A DNA stretch of 21,684 nt, taken from NCBI GenBank assembly GCA_023453665.1, contig JAEXTA010000186.1:1-21684 (forward strand), given 5' to 3'. The DNA is from Bacteroidota bacterium. GTDB lineage: Bacteria > Bacteroidota > Ignavibacteria > Ignavibacteriales > Ignavibacteriaceae. The position numbers were made by a program, and so were the translations under genes. Of this stretch, positions 6,489-14,097 are shown piece after piece. Position 1 is the first letter of the stretch. Every line of letters begins with the position of its first letter. Below the pieces are notes generated by a model, which searched no databases, was not told the DNA's origin, and saw only the letters and a list, made by a program, of their open reading frames with translations.

Positions 6489-7907
6489 TTAAATTTCGCC
6501 GAGAAGCTTCTTAAATAATTTTGAAGATTTTATTTCAGGATATTCAGCAGCAAACTCCGATTTTTTTCCCGGATCAAGTACGAATGCGGTTTTTAGACAA
6601 TCAACTGCTTCCTGTGTACGACTAAGAATAAAGTTAATCTTTGCTTTTCCGTAATATGAATTAGCATCTCCGGGATTAATTCTTATACAGTGTTCAAAAG
6701 CACCCAGTGAATCTAACCAGTCTCCAAGTTCAAGCAAGGTTTCTGCAAGATTGCACCAAACTTCATAGTTGTCTGGTTCTATCTTCAGAGCTTCGCGGTA
6801 ACTTGTTGCAGCATCTTTAAGCTGACCCAATGAGTATTCAAGATCTGCCTTTGCATACCATGCTTCTGCGCTATCCTGCGATAATGATATTGCTTTGTTA
6901 AAATCTTTTAATGCAAGATGATACTTGCCGGCAGTATCATAACAAAAACCTCTTGCAAGAAATGCTTCATAATATTCATTATTAATTTTTATTGCATCTG
7001 TGTAATACTTAACAGCGTTCGGAATATCACCGAGTTCTTCGTAAATATTAGCAATGTTAAAACACGCTGCTTCATCAAACTGATCTGTTTCATGTGCTTT
7101 CTTAAAGCAGTCAATCGCCTGTTTGAATCTTCCAAGATCAGCAAGAGCATTGCCTTTGTTGAACCACGCACTTGAAAAATCATCACGTATTGCTGTAGCT
7201 AATTCATAACTATCAATTGCTTTTTCAAGCTGGCTGAGTTTTACAAGAACTATTCCTCTGTTGTACCACCCATTTGCACTGTATGGTTCAAGTTCAAGAT
7301 ATTTGTCATAAGCATTAAGTGCCCGGTCATATTGTTCCAGGTTTTCATAGCAGAATCCTAATTCGTATAAAGCTTCTGTGTATTCACAATCGGTTTCGAG
7401 AACCCTTTTGAAAAAATCAATTGCTATTTCGAATTTTTCTTCGCGTTGATGAAGTAAGCCCAGGCTAAAAACAGCATCTTCATTTTCAGGTTCAATTAAT
7501 AGAGCCTTTTCAAGTGTCTCTTTAGCATTGGAAATCATTCCAAGGTTTTCTTCTGCTGATGCTTTATCAATTAATACTTCGGTATCACCTGGATTTAGCG
7601 ATAATGCTTTTTCATATGATTCCAAAGCTTCTTCAAACCTGAATAAAGAATTGAGGAATGAGCCTTTCCTGAACCAGTATTCTGAGTTGTATGGTGATAA
7701 TTGAAGCAAAGCTTCTGAAAAGTACAATCCGTCAAGTGCCCTGTCATTTTCAATACAAAGTTGAATAATATCTTCAACATACTGTATTGAATTGTAAATG
7801 CTTCCCTTTTCAATCAATTCGCGGCAATTTCTGATTTCATCATCAACATTTAATTTCTTTTCAAACAGGTTTTCATCCTGTGTAAAATCAGAATCGAAAT
7901 AGGACAT
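6489..7907 (-). CDS. Cytoplasmic tetratricopeptide-repeat (TPR) protein
   Basis: The 472-residue protein is built almost wholly from 34-residue TPR units, roughly a dozen from about residue 40 to 445. Each unit shows the usual pattern, for example AWFNKGNALADLGRFKQAID and YEALGFCYENLEQYDRAL-like helices ending in P at the loop (LSLNPGD, LLIEPEN, LELEPYS, LKIEPDN). There is no signal peptide, membrane helix or fused catalytic domain, so it is probably a cytosolic scaffold. The N-terminal ~35 residues are acidic and non-repetitive. The C-terminal end (EYPEIKSSKLFKKLLGEI) is a common cap of such proteins in this phylum. The ATG at 7907 has CGGAGA just upstream and a candidate promoter at 7938-7968. 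The binding partner cannot be inferred from context. Confidence 0.85.
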   Translation of the reverse strand: MSYFDSDFTQDENLFEKKLNVDDEIRNCRELIEKGSIYNSIQYVEDIIQLCIENDRALDGLYFSEALLQLSPYNSEYWFRKGSFLNSLFRFEEALESYEKALSLNPGDTEVLIDKASAEENLGMISNAKETLEKALLIEPENEDAVFSLGLLHQREEKFEIAIDFFKRVLETDCEYTEALYELGFCYENLEQYDRALNAYDKYLELEPYSANGWYNRGIVLVKLSQLEKAIDSYELATAIRDDFSSAWFNKGNALADLGRFKQAIDCFKKAHETDQFDEAACFNIANIYEELGDIPNAVKYYTDAIKINNEYYEAFLARGFCYDTAGKYHLALKDFNKAISLSQDSAEAWYAKADLEYSLGQLKDAATSYREALKIEPDNYEVWCNLAETLLELGDWLDSLGAFEHCIRINPGDANSYYGKAKINFILSRTQEAVDCLKTAFVLDPGKKSEFAAEYPEIKSSKLFKKLLGEI

Positions 7908-7937
7908 TTATTCTCCGTGTAAAAGTTTAATCTGAAA

Positions 7938-7968
7938 AAAATCTATAACTAATAAAGTATAAATGCAA
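7938..7968 (-). promoter_or_regulatory. Candidate promoter of the TPR-aroE unit
   Basis: On the minus strand, TTGC (7965-7968) and TAGATTTT (7938-7945) are separated by 19 bases. TAGATTTT matches the TAnnTTTG element at 7 of 8 positions. The site lies about 30 bases before the ATG. Confidence 0.4.
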
Positions 7969-8016
7969 GTTGATTTTAATAGTGAAATTATTATGCCGGA
8001 TTGTTCTATTAAATTG

Positions 8017-8062
8017 AAAAAAAGCTCTGTTTGATTTTGAGTCAAAACAGAGCTTTTTTTTT
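8017..8062 (-). terminator. Intrinsic terminator of sucC (possibly bidirectional)
   Basis: Arms 8017-8032 and 8045-8060 (core GCTCTG/CAGAGC flanked by A7 and T9 runs) form a strong hairpin 20 bases after the sucC stop codon. The A tract on the plus strand is a U tract on the minus strand, as needed to end sucC. The opposite T tract would allow function in the other direction, but no plus-strand gene ends here. Confidence 0.9.
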
Positions 8063-8081
8063 GATGAATATTTGTTGAGTG

Positions 8082-9296
8082 TCAATTATTGAGAACTGAT
8101 GTTACTTTTTCAGCCGCATCTTTAAGACTTTTTGCAACCTCAAAATTTAGCCCGGATTCATTCAATAAAATTCCGGCTTCTTTTGCGTTTGTTCCCTCTA
8201 ACCTGACAACAATAGGTACATGAACATGCATTTCTTTGGCGGCATCAATAACACCCTGGGCAACTCTGTCGCATCTTACAATTCCACCAAAAATGTTAAT
8301 CAGAATAGCTTTTACATTTGGATCAGAAAGTATGATCTTAAATCCGTTTGCAACTGTTTCTTTATTTGCACCACCGCCGACATCAAGAAAGTTTGCTGGC
8401 TCACCGCCGGCAAGCTTTATGATATCCATTGTGCCCATAGCAAGGCCGGCACCGTTTACCATACATCCAACATTACCATCAAGTTTTATATAATTAAGAT
8501 TGAATTTTGAAGCTTCTACTTCCAGCGGATCTTCTTCATCTAAATCACGGTATTCCATAATTTCAGGATGTCTGAAAAGTGCATTGTCATCGAAATTCAT
8601 TTTAGCGTCAAGTGCAACAACTTTATCATCATTAGTAATTACTAACGGATTGATTTCGAGTAATGAAGCATCAGTCGCTTCATAAGCTTTATAAAGTGTT
8701 TTAATAAATGGGATGAAACTCTTAAACGCATTTCCTTCAAGTCCAAGTGCAAAAGCTAATTTACGGGCTTGAAAAGGCTGAAGTCCCACACCGGGTTCAA
8801 TCCATTCTTTAATTATTTTTTCAGGTGTTTCTTCGGCAACTTTTTCAATTTCTACACCACCCTCAGTTGAAGCCATTATTACATTTTTTGAAACCGAACG
8901 ATCTAATAAAATCCCAAGATAAAGTTCCTTCTTATAGTCTAAGCCTTCAGCAATAAATAATGTTTTAACCACTTTGCCTTCGGGTCCTGACTGATGCGTA
9001 ACTAAAATATTTCCGAGAATTTTTTCAGCATATTCCGCTGCTTTTTCCGGTGAGGTTGTAAATTTAACACCGCCTTCCAATACAAGATTATCACGATCTC
9101 TGAAATCGAACACTTTTCCTTTTCCCCTTCCTCCGGCATGTATCTGTGACTTAACAACATATTGATTAATTCCCCGTTTCTGCAACTGAGAAATTGCTTC
9201 ATCAAATTCAATCATGTTCTTTACAGCAATTCCATCCTGAACCGGAACACCAAATTTCTTTAGTGTTTCTTTAGCCTGGTACTCATGTATTTTCAT
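8082..9296 (-). CDS. sucC: Succinate-CoA ligase (ADP-forming), beta subunit
   Basis: The beta subunit of succinyl-CoA synthetase, which couples succinyl-CoA cleavage to ATP formation in the TCA cycle. The N-terminal ATP-grasp domain begins with MKIHEYQAKETLKKFGVPV and includes VVKSQIHAGGRGKGKVF, the nucleotide-binding glycine-rich loop. The middle shows LEINPLVIT and ALDAKMNFDDNA. The C-terminal CoA-ligase domain has GCMVNGAGLAMGTMDI, NFLDVGGGA and NIFGGIVRCDRVAQG. Its 404 residues are a little longer than E. coli SucC (388) and are usual for Bacteroidota-type proteins. AAGGAAG lies just upstream of the ATG at 9296. The alpha subunit gene sucD is not next to it: pruA is upstream and the TPR gene downstream, with terminators on both sides, so sucC appears monocistronic. 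Confidence 0.95.
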   Translation of the reverse strand: MKIHEYQAKETLKKFGVPVQDGIAVKNMIEFDEAISQLQKRGINQYVVKSQIHAGGRGKGKVFDFRDRDNLVLEGGVKFTTSPEKAAEYAEKILGNILVTHQSGPEGKVVKTLFIAEGLDYKKELYLGILLDRSVSKNVIMASTEGGVEIEKVAEETPEKIIKEWIEPGVGLQPFQARKLAFALGLEGNAFKSFIPFIKTLYKAYEATDASLLEINPLVITNDDKVVALDAKMNFDDNALFRHPEIMEYRDLDEEDPLEVEASKFNLNYIKLDGNVGCMVNGAGLAMGTMDIIKLAGGEPANFLDVGGGANKETVANGFKIILSDPNVKAILINIFGGIVRCDRVAQGVIDAAKEMHVHVPIVVRLEGTNAKEAGILLNESGLNFEVAKSLKDAAEKVTSVLNN

Positions 9297-9375
9297 TTAA
9301 CTTCCTTGAATTTATTTTAATTGACTCTTTGATCGTTTCAATAAACTTGAATCAGACTTATCACAAAAAATAATA

Positions 9376-9413
9376 AGCTGAACATACCTTAATTCAGACA
9401 GGTATGTTCAGTT
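9376..9413 (-). terminator. Intrinsic terminator of pruA
   Basis: A perfect 12-bp stem (9378-9389 with 9400-9411, CTGAACATACCT) has a 10-base loop. It lies about 12 bases after the pruA stop codon and is followed on the minus strand by a U-rich run. It separates pruA from sucC. Confidence 0.85.
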
Positions 9414-9423
9414 ATAAAAATTT

Positions 9424-11055
9424 TTATTTCTCATTCATAAAAGGATAACGCCAATCTTTAGGCGGATCGAATGTTTCCTTAATTGTTCTTGCGGTCATCC
9501 ATCTCATTATATTCATTGCACTGCCTGCTTTATCATTTGTGCCTGATGCCCTTCCGCCTCCGAATGGCTGTTGACCAACTACTGCACCGGTTGGTTTGTC
9601 ATTTATATAAAAATTACCTGCTGCATTTCTTAATCTGTTCGATAATTTAACTATTGCATTTCTATCCTGTGCAAATATTGCACCTGTTAATGCGTATGGT
9701 GAAGTTTCATCGCACAGAGTTAGTGTTTCATCAAGTTGATTATCTTCATAAACATAAATTGTAAGAACAGGACCGAAGATTTCTTCTTCCATTGTTTTGA
9801 ACTTTGGGTTCGTTGTTACAATAGTTGTCGGTTCAATAAAATATCCTTTTGAATCATCAAAATTTCCGCCTGTTATTATCTCAGCATCTTTAGAATCTTT
9901 TGCATATTTGATGTAATCGGTAATTGATTTGAAAGCACCTTTATCTATGACAGCACCCATGAAATTTGTAAAGTCTTCAATGTCACCCATTTTTATTTTA
10001 TTAACTTCAGCAACAAATTTTTCTTTGAATTCTTTCCACAATGATTTTGGAACATACATCCTTGAAGCTGCAGAACATTTTTGCCCCTGATATTCAAATG
10101 CGCCTCTTAATGCTGCAACGACAAGTGCATCACCATCTGCTGAGTTATGCGCAAATATGAAATCTTTACCTCCCGTTTCCCCAACTATTCTAGGATAGTA
10201 TTTCATATTCTTTAAATTTTCTGAAATCGTCTTCCACATATTCTGAAAAACTTCTGTTGAACCTGTAAAATGAACTCCTGCAAGATTCGGATTTGTGATT
10301 GCCGGTGTTCCAACCTGTCCACCTGAACCTGGCACAAAATTAATAACACCTTTTGGTAAACCGGCTGCTTCAAATAGTTTCATCAGCCAGTAAGCTGAAT
10401 AAACCGCACTTGATGCAGGTTTCCATAAACTAACATTACCAACTATTGCCGGTGCTGTTGGAAGGTTGCCAGCTATTGATGTAAAGTTGAAAGGCGTTAC
10501 TGAAAAAATAAATCCTTCAAGTGGACGGTATTCCAAACGGTTCCACATTCCACTTCCTGAATAGGGTTGATCCTGCATCAATTGAGCCATGTAAAAACTG
10601 TTAAAGCGGTAGAAGTCAACAAGTTCTGCAGCAGAGTCGATCTCTGCCTGGTAAACAGTTTTAGATTGACCAAGCATTGTTGCAGCATTAATTGTTGATC
10701 GCCAGGGTCCTGCTAACAATTCAGCAATTTTTAAGAAGATAGAAACTCTGTGTTCCCACGGCATTTCTGACCAGGTTTTACGAGCTTCAAGTGCGGCTTC
10801 AACTGCCATATCAACTTCTTTTTTTCCTGCTTTGTGATAAACACCAAGAACGTGATTATGATTATGAGGGATAACCATTTTTTCGGTATTGCCAGTTCTT
10901 ACTTCTTCGCCGCCAATAATAAGCGGCGCTTCAATCTGTTTGGATTTTAATTCAGCTAATTTTTTCTTTAATTCTTCTCTTTCGGGTGATCCGGGTTTAT
11001 AAGACTTAACTTGTTCGTTTATTGGTTGCGGTACTTTGAAATATGCGTTTGACAT
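9424..11055 (-). CDS. pruA: L-glutamate gamma-semialdehyde (1-pyrroline-5-carboxylate) dehydrogenase
   Basis: An NAD+-dependent aldehyde dehydrogenase that performs the second step of proline degradation, glutamate semialdehyde to glutamate. Landmarks are SVTPFNFTSIAGN (185-197, with the oxyanion asparagine N190), LWKPAS (210-215, cofactor lysine), FTGST (263-267), VGETGGKDF with general base E293, GQKCSAASR with catalytic C327, and EEIFGPVLTIYVY near the C-terminus. At 543 residues without a PutA proline-dehydrogenase domain, it is the stand-alone type related to mitochondrial ALDH4A1, so a separate prodH/putA-like gene should exist elsewhere. It is transcribed divergently from the acyl-CoA synthetase across 256 bases and ends at its own terminator. 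Confidence 0.93.
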   Translation of the reverse strand: MSNAYFKVPQPINEQVKSYKPGSPEREELKKKLAELKSKQIEAPLIIGGEEVRTGNTEKMVIPHNHNHVLGVYHKAGKKEVDMAVEAALEARKTWSEMPWEHRVSIFLKIAELLAGPWRSTINAATMLGQSKTVYQAEIDSAAELVDFYRFNSFYMAQLMQDQPYSGSGMWNRLEYRPLEGFIFSVTPFNFTSIAGNLPTAPAIVGNVSLWKPASSAVYSAYWLMKLFEAAGLPKGVINFVPGSGGQVGTPAITNPNLAGVHFTGSTEVFQNMWKTISENLKNMKYYPRIVGETGGKDFIFAHNSADGDALVVAALRGAFEYQGQKCSAASRMYVPKSLWKEFKEKFVAEVNKIKMGDIEDFTNFMGAVIDKGAFKSITDYIKYAKDSKDAEIITGGNFDDSKGYFIEPTTIVTTNPKFKTMEEEIFGPVLTIYVYEDNQLDETLTLCDETSPYALTGAIFAQDRNAIVKLSNRLRNAAGNFYINDKPTGAVVGQQPFGGGRASGTNDKAGSAMNIMRWMTARTIKETFDPPKDWRYPFMNEK

Positions 11056-11086
11056 TTGGTATCCTTAAAATTAAAAATTGTAGTCG

Positions 11087-11117
11087 AAAAATTACGGCAT
11101 TTGAATCTGATTATCAA
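11087..11117 (-). promoter_or_regulatory. Candidate pruA promoter
   Basis: On the minus strand, TTGA (11114-11117) precedes TAATTTTT (11087-11094) by 19 bases. The -7 match is 7 of 8. The site lies about 30 bases before the pruA ATG. Confidence 0.35.
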
Positions 11118-11141
11118 TTTTAAGTTGAAAAGTTCAGCACG

Positions 11142-11163
11142 AATTTGATTTGATATTCAAATT
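11142..11163. promoter_or_regulatory. Inverted repeat in the pruA/acyl-CoA synthetase divergent region, possible operator
   Basis: AATTTGA (11142-11148) and TCAAATT (11157-11163) form a 7-bp inverted repeat with an 8-base spacer, the size of a dimeric-regulator site. It lies between the two candidate promoters. The AT-rich composition makes chance quite possible. Confidence 0.25.
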
Positions 11164-11237
11164 ACTTTCAGATCCTTATTGAATTGTTAAGTGTTTAATT
11201 CATCAACAATCTTAATTTTCAATTTAAAATCTGTGTT

Positions 11238-11265
11238 TTTGCAAATGACAAATTATTACTATAAT
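11238..11265 (+). promoter_or_regulatory. Candidate promoter of the acyl-CoA synthetase gene
   Basis: TTTGCA (11238-11243) and a consensus TATAAT (11260-11265) are 16 bases apart, a sigma-70-like arrangement about 47 bases before the ATG. A TTAATTTG sequence at 11273-11280 is a possible alternative -7 element. Confidence 0.4.
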
Positions 11266-11311
11266 ACCGACGTTAATTTGTGTAGTTCAGTCGAACAAAG
11301 GAGAGAGGCTA

Positions 11312-13129
11312 ATGGCATTATTAAAGAATTGCAAAACAATTCCTGAATTATTTTTATTTCTTTCGGAAGAATACGGCAAGAGCACCAGCCGTTTTTTAAT
11401 GCAGAGAAAAGTAAATAATGAGTATCAGGGAATTACTTATGATGAATTTGGAAACCAGACCAGACAGTTAGCTCATGGATTGGCTGCGCTTGGAATTAAA
11501 CGTGGTGATAAAGTAGCAATTCTTTCTGAGAACAGACCTGAATGGGTTTATTCTGATATGGCAATATTAGCGCTTGGTGCTATTGATGTTCCATTATACC
11601 CATCGCTTACAGCAGAATCTATCGAATTTATTTTGAATAATTCTGAATCGAAGGCAATAATACTTTCCAATAAATTCCAGTTAAATAAAGTTCTCAAGTT
11701 CAAAAGTAAGTATAGATATCTTAATCATATTATAATTTTAAATGAAAAGGATCTAATACCTGATGAACCTTCACTTTACACCTTCAATGATGTTCAGGAA
11801 ATGGGAAAGATTTATAAAAATCATCATCCGAATCATTTAAATGATTCAATAAATCTTGTTCAGGAAAACGACCTTTGTACAATCATTTACACTTCAGGCA
11901 CCACCGGTGAGCCTAAAGGAGTAATGCTTACACACAAAAATATTTTATCAAATGTTAATTCAGCATTGAAAGCTTATCCGATTAACAAAGATGATATATT
12001 TCTTTCCTTCCTTCCGCTGTGTCATATCTTTGAACGTATGGGTGGATATTATACAGCTTTTTCATCAGGTGGAATGATATGTTATGCAGAAAGCATCGAA
12101 ACCGTTTCACAAAATTTACTTGAAATAAAACCAACAATACTTACAACAGTTCCCAGATTATTTGAGAGAATTCACTCAAAGATTATCAAGAATGTTGAAA
12201 CACAGCCGGCCAAAAAACAAAAAATATTTTACTGGGCAATTGAAACAGGCAAAGCCTTTGCAAAAGCCAGAAAATCCGGAAGTATTCCTGTTACCTTAAA
12301 AATTAAAAATTCATTAGCGGAAAAACTTGTTTTCAAAAAGATAAGAGAAAAAACAGGCGGCAGATTAAGATTCTTTATTTCAGGCGGTGCACCTTTATCA
12401 AAAGAACTTGGAGAATTTTTTGAAGCTATAGGAATATTAATTCTTGAAGGATACGGACTTACGGAATCATCACCGGTTATTTCTGCAAACAAAATTGATA
12501 GTTACAAATTTGGAACGGTAGGAGTTCCTTTCCCGGATATTGAAGTAAAGATTGCATCGGATGGAGAAATACTTGCACGCGGTCCAAATATCATGCAGGG
12601 TTATTATAAGAACAAAAAAGAAACTGATGAAACAATTAAAGATGGCTGGCTTCATACCGGCGATATAGGTGAGTTTGATTCTGAAGGATTTTTAAGAATT
12701 ACCGACAGGAAAAAACATCTATTCAAAACATCAACAGGTAAATATATTGCTCCTACTCAAATTGAAAATATTTTCCTTTCCAGTAAATATATTGACCAGT
12801 TTATACTTATAGGTGACCGAAGAATGTTTTTAAGTGCTTTAATCGTTCCTGATTTTGAAGCAATTAAAGAATATGCTGATTCACATAAAATTCAGTATTC
12901 AAATGTGAATGAACTTGCAAATAACAGACAGATATATGATCTAGTACAAAAAGAGATGCTGGCTTTGCAAAAGCAGGTTGCCAATTATGAAAAAGTAAGA
13001 AAGTTTGTTTTGCTCGACAAACCATTTTCAATTGAGTCGGGTGAAATGACACCTAAACTTAGTGTTAAAAGAAAATTTGTAGAAGAACAATACAAACATC
13101 TTATTGAATCGATGTATGCAGATAATTAA
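11312..13129 (+). CDS. fadD: Long-chain acyl-CoA synthetase (AMP-forming)
   Basis: It activates fatty acids with ATP to acyl-AMP and then to acyl-CoA, for beta-oxidation or lipid synthesis. It is a member of the ANL adenylating superfamily. Motifs in order are YTSGTTGEPKGVMLTHKN (193-210, the phosphate-binding P-loop), FLPLCHIFERM (233-243), FFISGGAPL (354-362), EGYGLTESSP (379-388, adenine binding), LHTGDIG (447-453, ribose-binding D451) and ITDRKKHLFKTSTGKYIAP (463-481) with the hinge and conserved K477. The 605-residue length fits the long-chain (FadD/FAA) branch. There is no N-terminal signal, so it is cytosolic or membrane-peripheral. AAAGGAGAG precedes the ATG. The gene converges on the inositol monophosphatase gene with 5 bases between stops. 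Chain-length preference cannot be read from sequence. Confidence 0.9.
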   Translation: MALLKNCKTIPELFLFLSEEYGKSTSRFLMQRKVNNEYQGITYDEFGNQTRQLAHGLAALGIKRGDKVAILSENRPEWVYSDMAILALGAIDVPLYPSLTAESIEFILNNSESKAIILSNKFQLNKVLKFKSKYRYLNHIIILNEKDLIPDEPSLYTFNDVQEMGKIYKNHHPNHLNDSINLVQENDLCTIIYTSGTTGEPKGVMLTHKNILSNVNSALKAYPINKDDIFLSFLPLCHIFERMGGYYTAFSSGGMICYAESIETVSQNLLEIKPTILTTVPRLFERIHSKIIKNVETQPAKKQKIFYWAIETGKAFAKARKSGSIPVTLKIKNSLAEKLVFKKIREKTGGRLRFFISGGAPLSKELGEFFEAIGILILEGYGLTESSPVISANKIDSYKFGTVGVPFPDIEVKIASDGEILARGPNIMQGYYKNKKETDETIKDGWLHTGDIGEFDSEGFLRITDRKKHLFKTSTGKYIAPTQIENIFLSSKYIDQFILIGDRRMFLSALIVPDFEAIKEYADSHKIQYSNVNELANNRQIYDLVQKEMLALQKQVANYEKVRKFVLLDKPFSIESGEMTPKLSVKRKFVEEQYKHLIESMYADN

Positions 13130-13134
13130 TCTGC

Positions 13135-13902
13135 TCAATTAGTTCGGAGTATATCGACCATCTGGTTATGGATTAATCCGTTACTTGCTAATATCCTCTT
13201 TGAATTGATCCCTATGCTTGATCCATCAAAATCAGTAACTGTTCCACCGGCTTCTTCAAGTATTAATTTTCCTGCACAAATATCCCATGGATTCAGATAC
13301 ACTTCCCAGAATCCATCAAACACACCTTTAGCAACATAACAGAAGTCAATTGCTGCTGAACCAAGCCTTCGCATTCCTCTTGAAGCTTTTGTCATTGCAG
13401 TAAATTTCTGAAAGGCATTTTCCGGGTTATCACTTATGTTATACGGGAAACCTGTTACCAACAAACTTCTGCTTAATGATCCGGTTTTGCTGACTGAAAT
13501 TTTTTGTTTGTTTAATAAAGAACCGCTCCCCTTTTCCGCTGCGTACAAATTATTTTGCATAACATCGTAAACAACTCCGGCAATTGTAATATCATTTTTC
13601 ATTACACCTATTGAAACTGAAAACACAGGGAAACCGTGTGCAAAGTTAGTTGTTCCATCAAGCGGATCAACAACCCAAACAAACTCAGATGATTTATTCA
13701 GTTCGCCGGTTTCTTCAGCTAAAATACTGTGAGCAGGATATTTTTTTTCTATGAATTCTTTAATCATTTTTTCTGATGTTTTATCAACTTCAGTAACAAG
13801 ATTAGATTCGTTTGTTTTGAAATCGATAATATTATTTTTCCCGAATCTTTCGCGGATAAACTCCCCTGCTTCAAGTGATATTTTAATTACATCCTCAATC
13901 AT
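13135..13902 (-). CDS. suhB: Inositol monophosphatase family protein (SuhB-like)
   Basis: An Mg2+-dependent, Li+-sensitive-type phosphatase fold acting on inositol-1-phosphate or related sugar phosphates. Metal-binding motifs are all present: E63/E64 in LAEETGE, D79-P-L-D82-G-T in WVVDPLDGTTNFAHGFP, and W206-D207 in LNPWDICAGKLILEEAGG. The 255-residue length is normal for SuhB/IMPase (about 260-267). In E. coli SuhB also influences rRNA transcription; whether that holds here is unknown. Other substrates in this superfamily (histidinol phosphate, 3'-phosphoadenosine phosphate, fructose-1,6-bisphosphate) cannot be excluded, although WVVDPLDGTTNFAHGFP favours IMPase. It is transcribed divergently from lon and convergently with the acyl-CoA synthetase. 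Confidence 0.88.
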   Translation of the reverse strand: MIEDVIKISLEAGEFIRERFGKNNIIDFKTNESNLVTEVDKTSEKMIKEFIEKKYPAHSILAEETGELNKSSEFVWVVDPLDGTTNFAHGFPVFSVSIGVMKNDITIAGVVYDVMQNNLYAAEKGSGSLLNKQKISVSKTGSLSRSLLVTGFPYNISDNPENAFQKFTAMTKASRGMRRLGSAAIDFCYVAKGVFDGFWEVYLNPWDICAGKLILEEAGGTVTDFDGSSIGINSKRILASNGLIHNQMVDILRTN

Positions 13903-13925
13903 ATATTTCCTTAATTTTTCTCCGT

Positions 13926-13944
13926 CAAATATAACTATATAGTT
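13926..13944 (-). promoter_or_regulatory. Candidate suhB promoter element with adjacent 12-bp palindrome
   Basis: On the minus strand, TATATTTG (13926-13933) matches the -7 consensus exactly and lies about 24 bases before the ATG. A perfect palindrome, AACTATATAGTT (13933-13944), overlaps its upstream edge where a regulator could block polymerase. I see no clear -33 TTTG at 19-21 bases. Confidence 0.35.
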
Positions 13945-13991
13945 TTATCTAACCTTTATCCGCATCCCAAAATCTCTTTCAAAAAAAATAA

Positions 13992-14020
13992 TTGTTTTTA
14001 CTGTTTAACATTTGTATGAT
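13992..14020 (+). promoter_or_regulatory. Candidate lon promoter (sigma-70-like)
   Basis: TTGTTT (13992-13997) and TATGAT (14015-14020) have a 17-base spacer. Transcription would start near 14027, giving a ~70-base leader to the TTG at 14098. No CIRCE element (the HrcA heat-shock operator) is visible. Confidence 0.45.
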
Positions 14021-14086
14021 AATTCGCTTCCTTGAATGACCAATCTTTATTCAGTATATTTTCACACGAAAAATTGAATTATAAAA

Positions 14087-14091
14087 AGGAG
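14087..14091 (+). promoter_or_regulatory. lon: Ribosome binding site that fixes the lon start
   Basis: AGGAG, six bases before the TTG at 14098, supports that start over the in-frame TTG at 14032. The upstream TTG has no Shine-Dalgarno sequence and would fall within a few bases of the predicted transcription start. Confidence 0.6.
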
Positions 14092-14097
14092 TTTTTG

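Noticed and set aside
8220..8510. Plus-strand reading frames opposite sucC
   Set aside because: They lie wholly inside a well-supported gene on the other strand, have no family resemblance, and carry the composition expected of an antisense frame.
14032..14097. Upstream TTG as the lon start
   Set aside because: It has no Shine-Dalgarno sequence and lies within a few bases of the predicted transcription start, whereas the TTG at 14098 has a good site.
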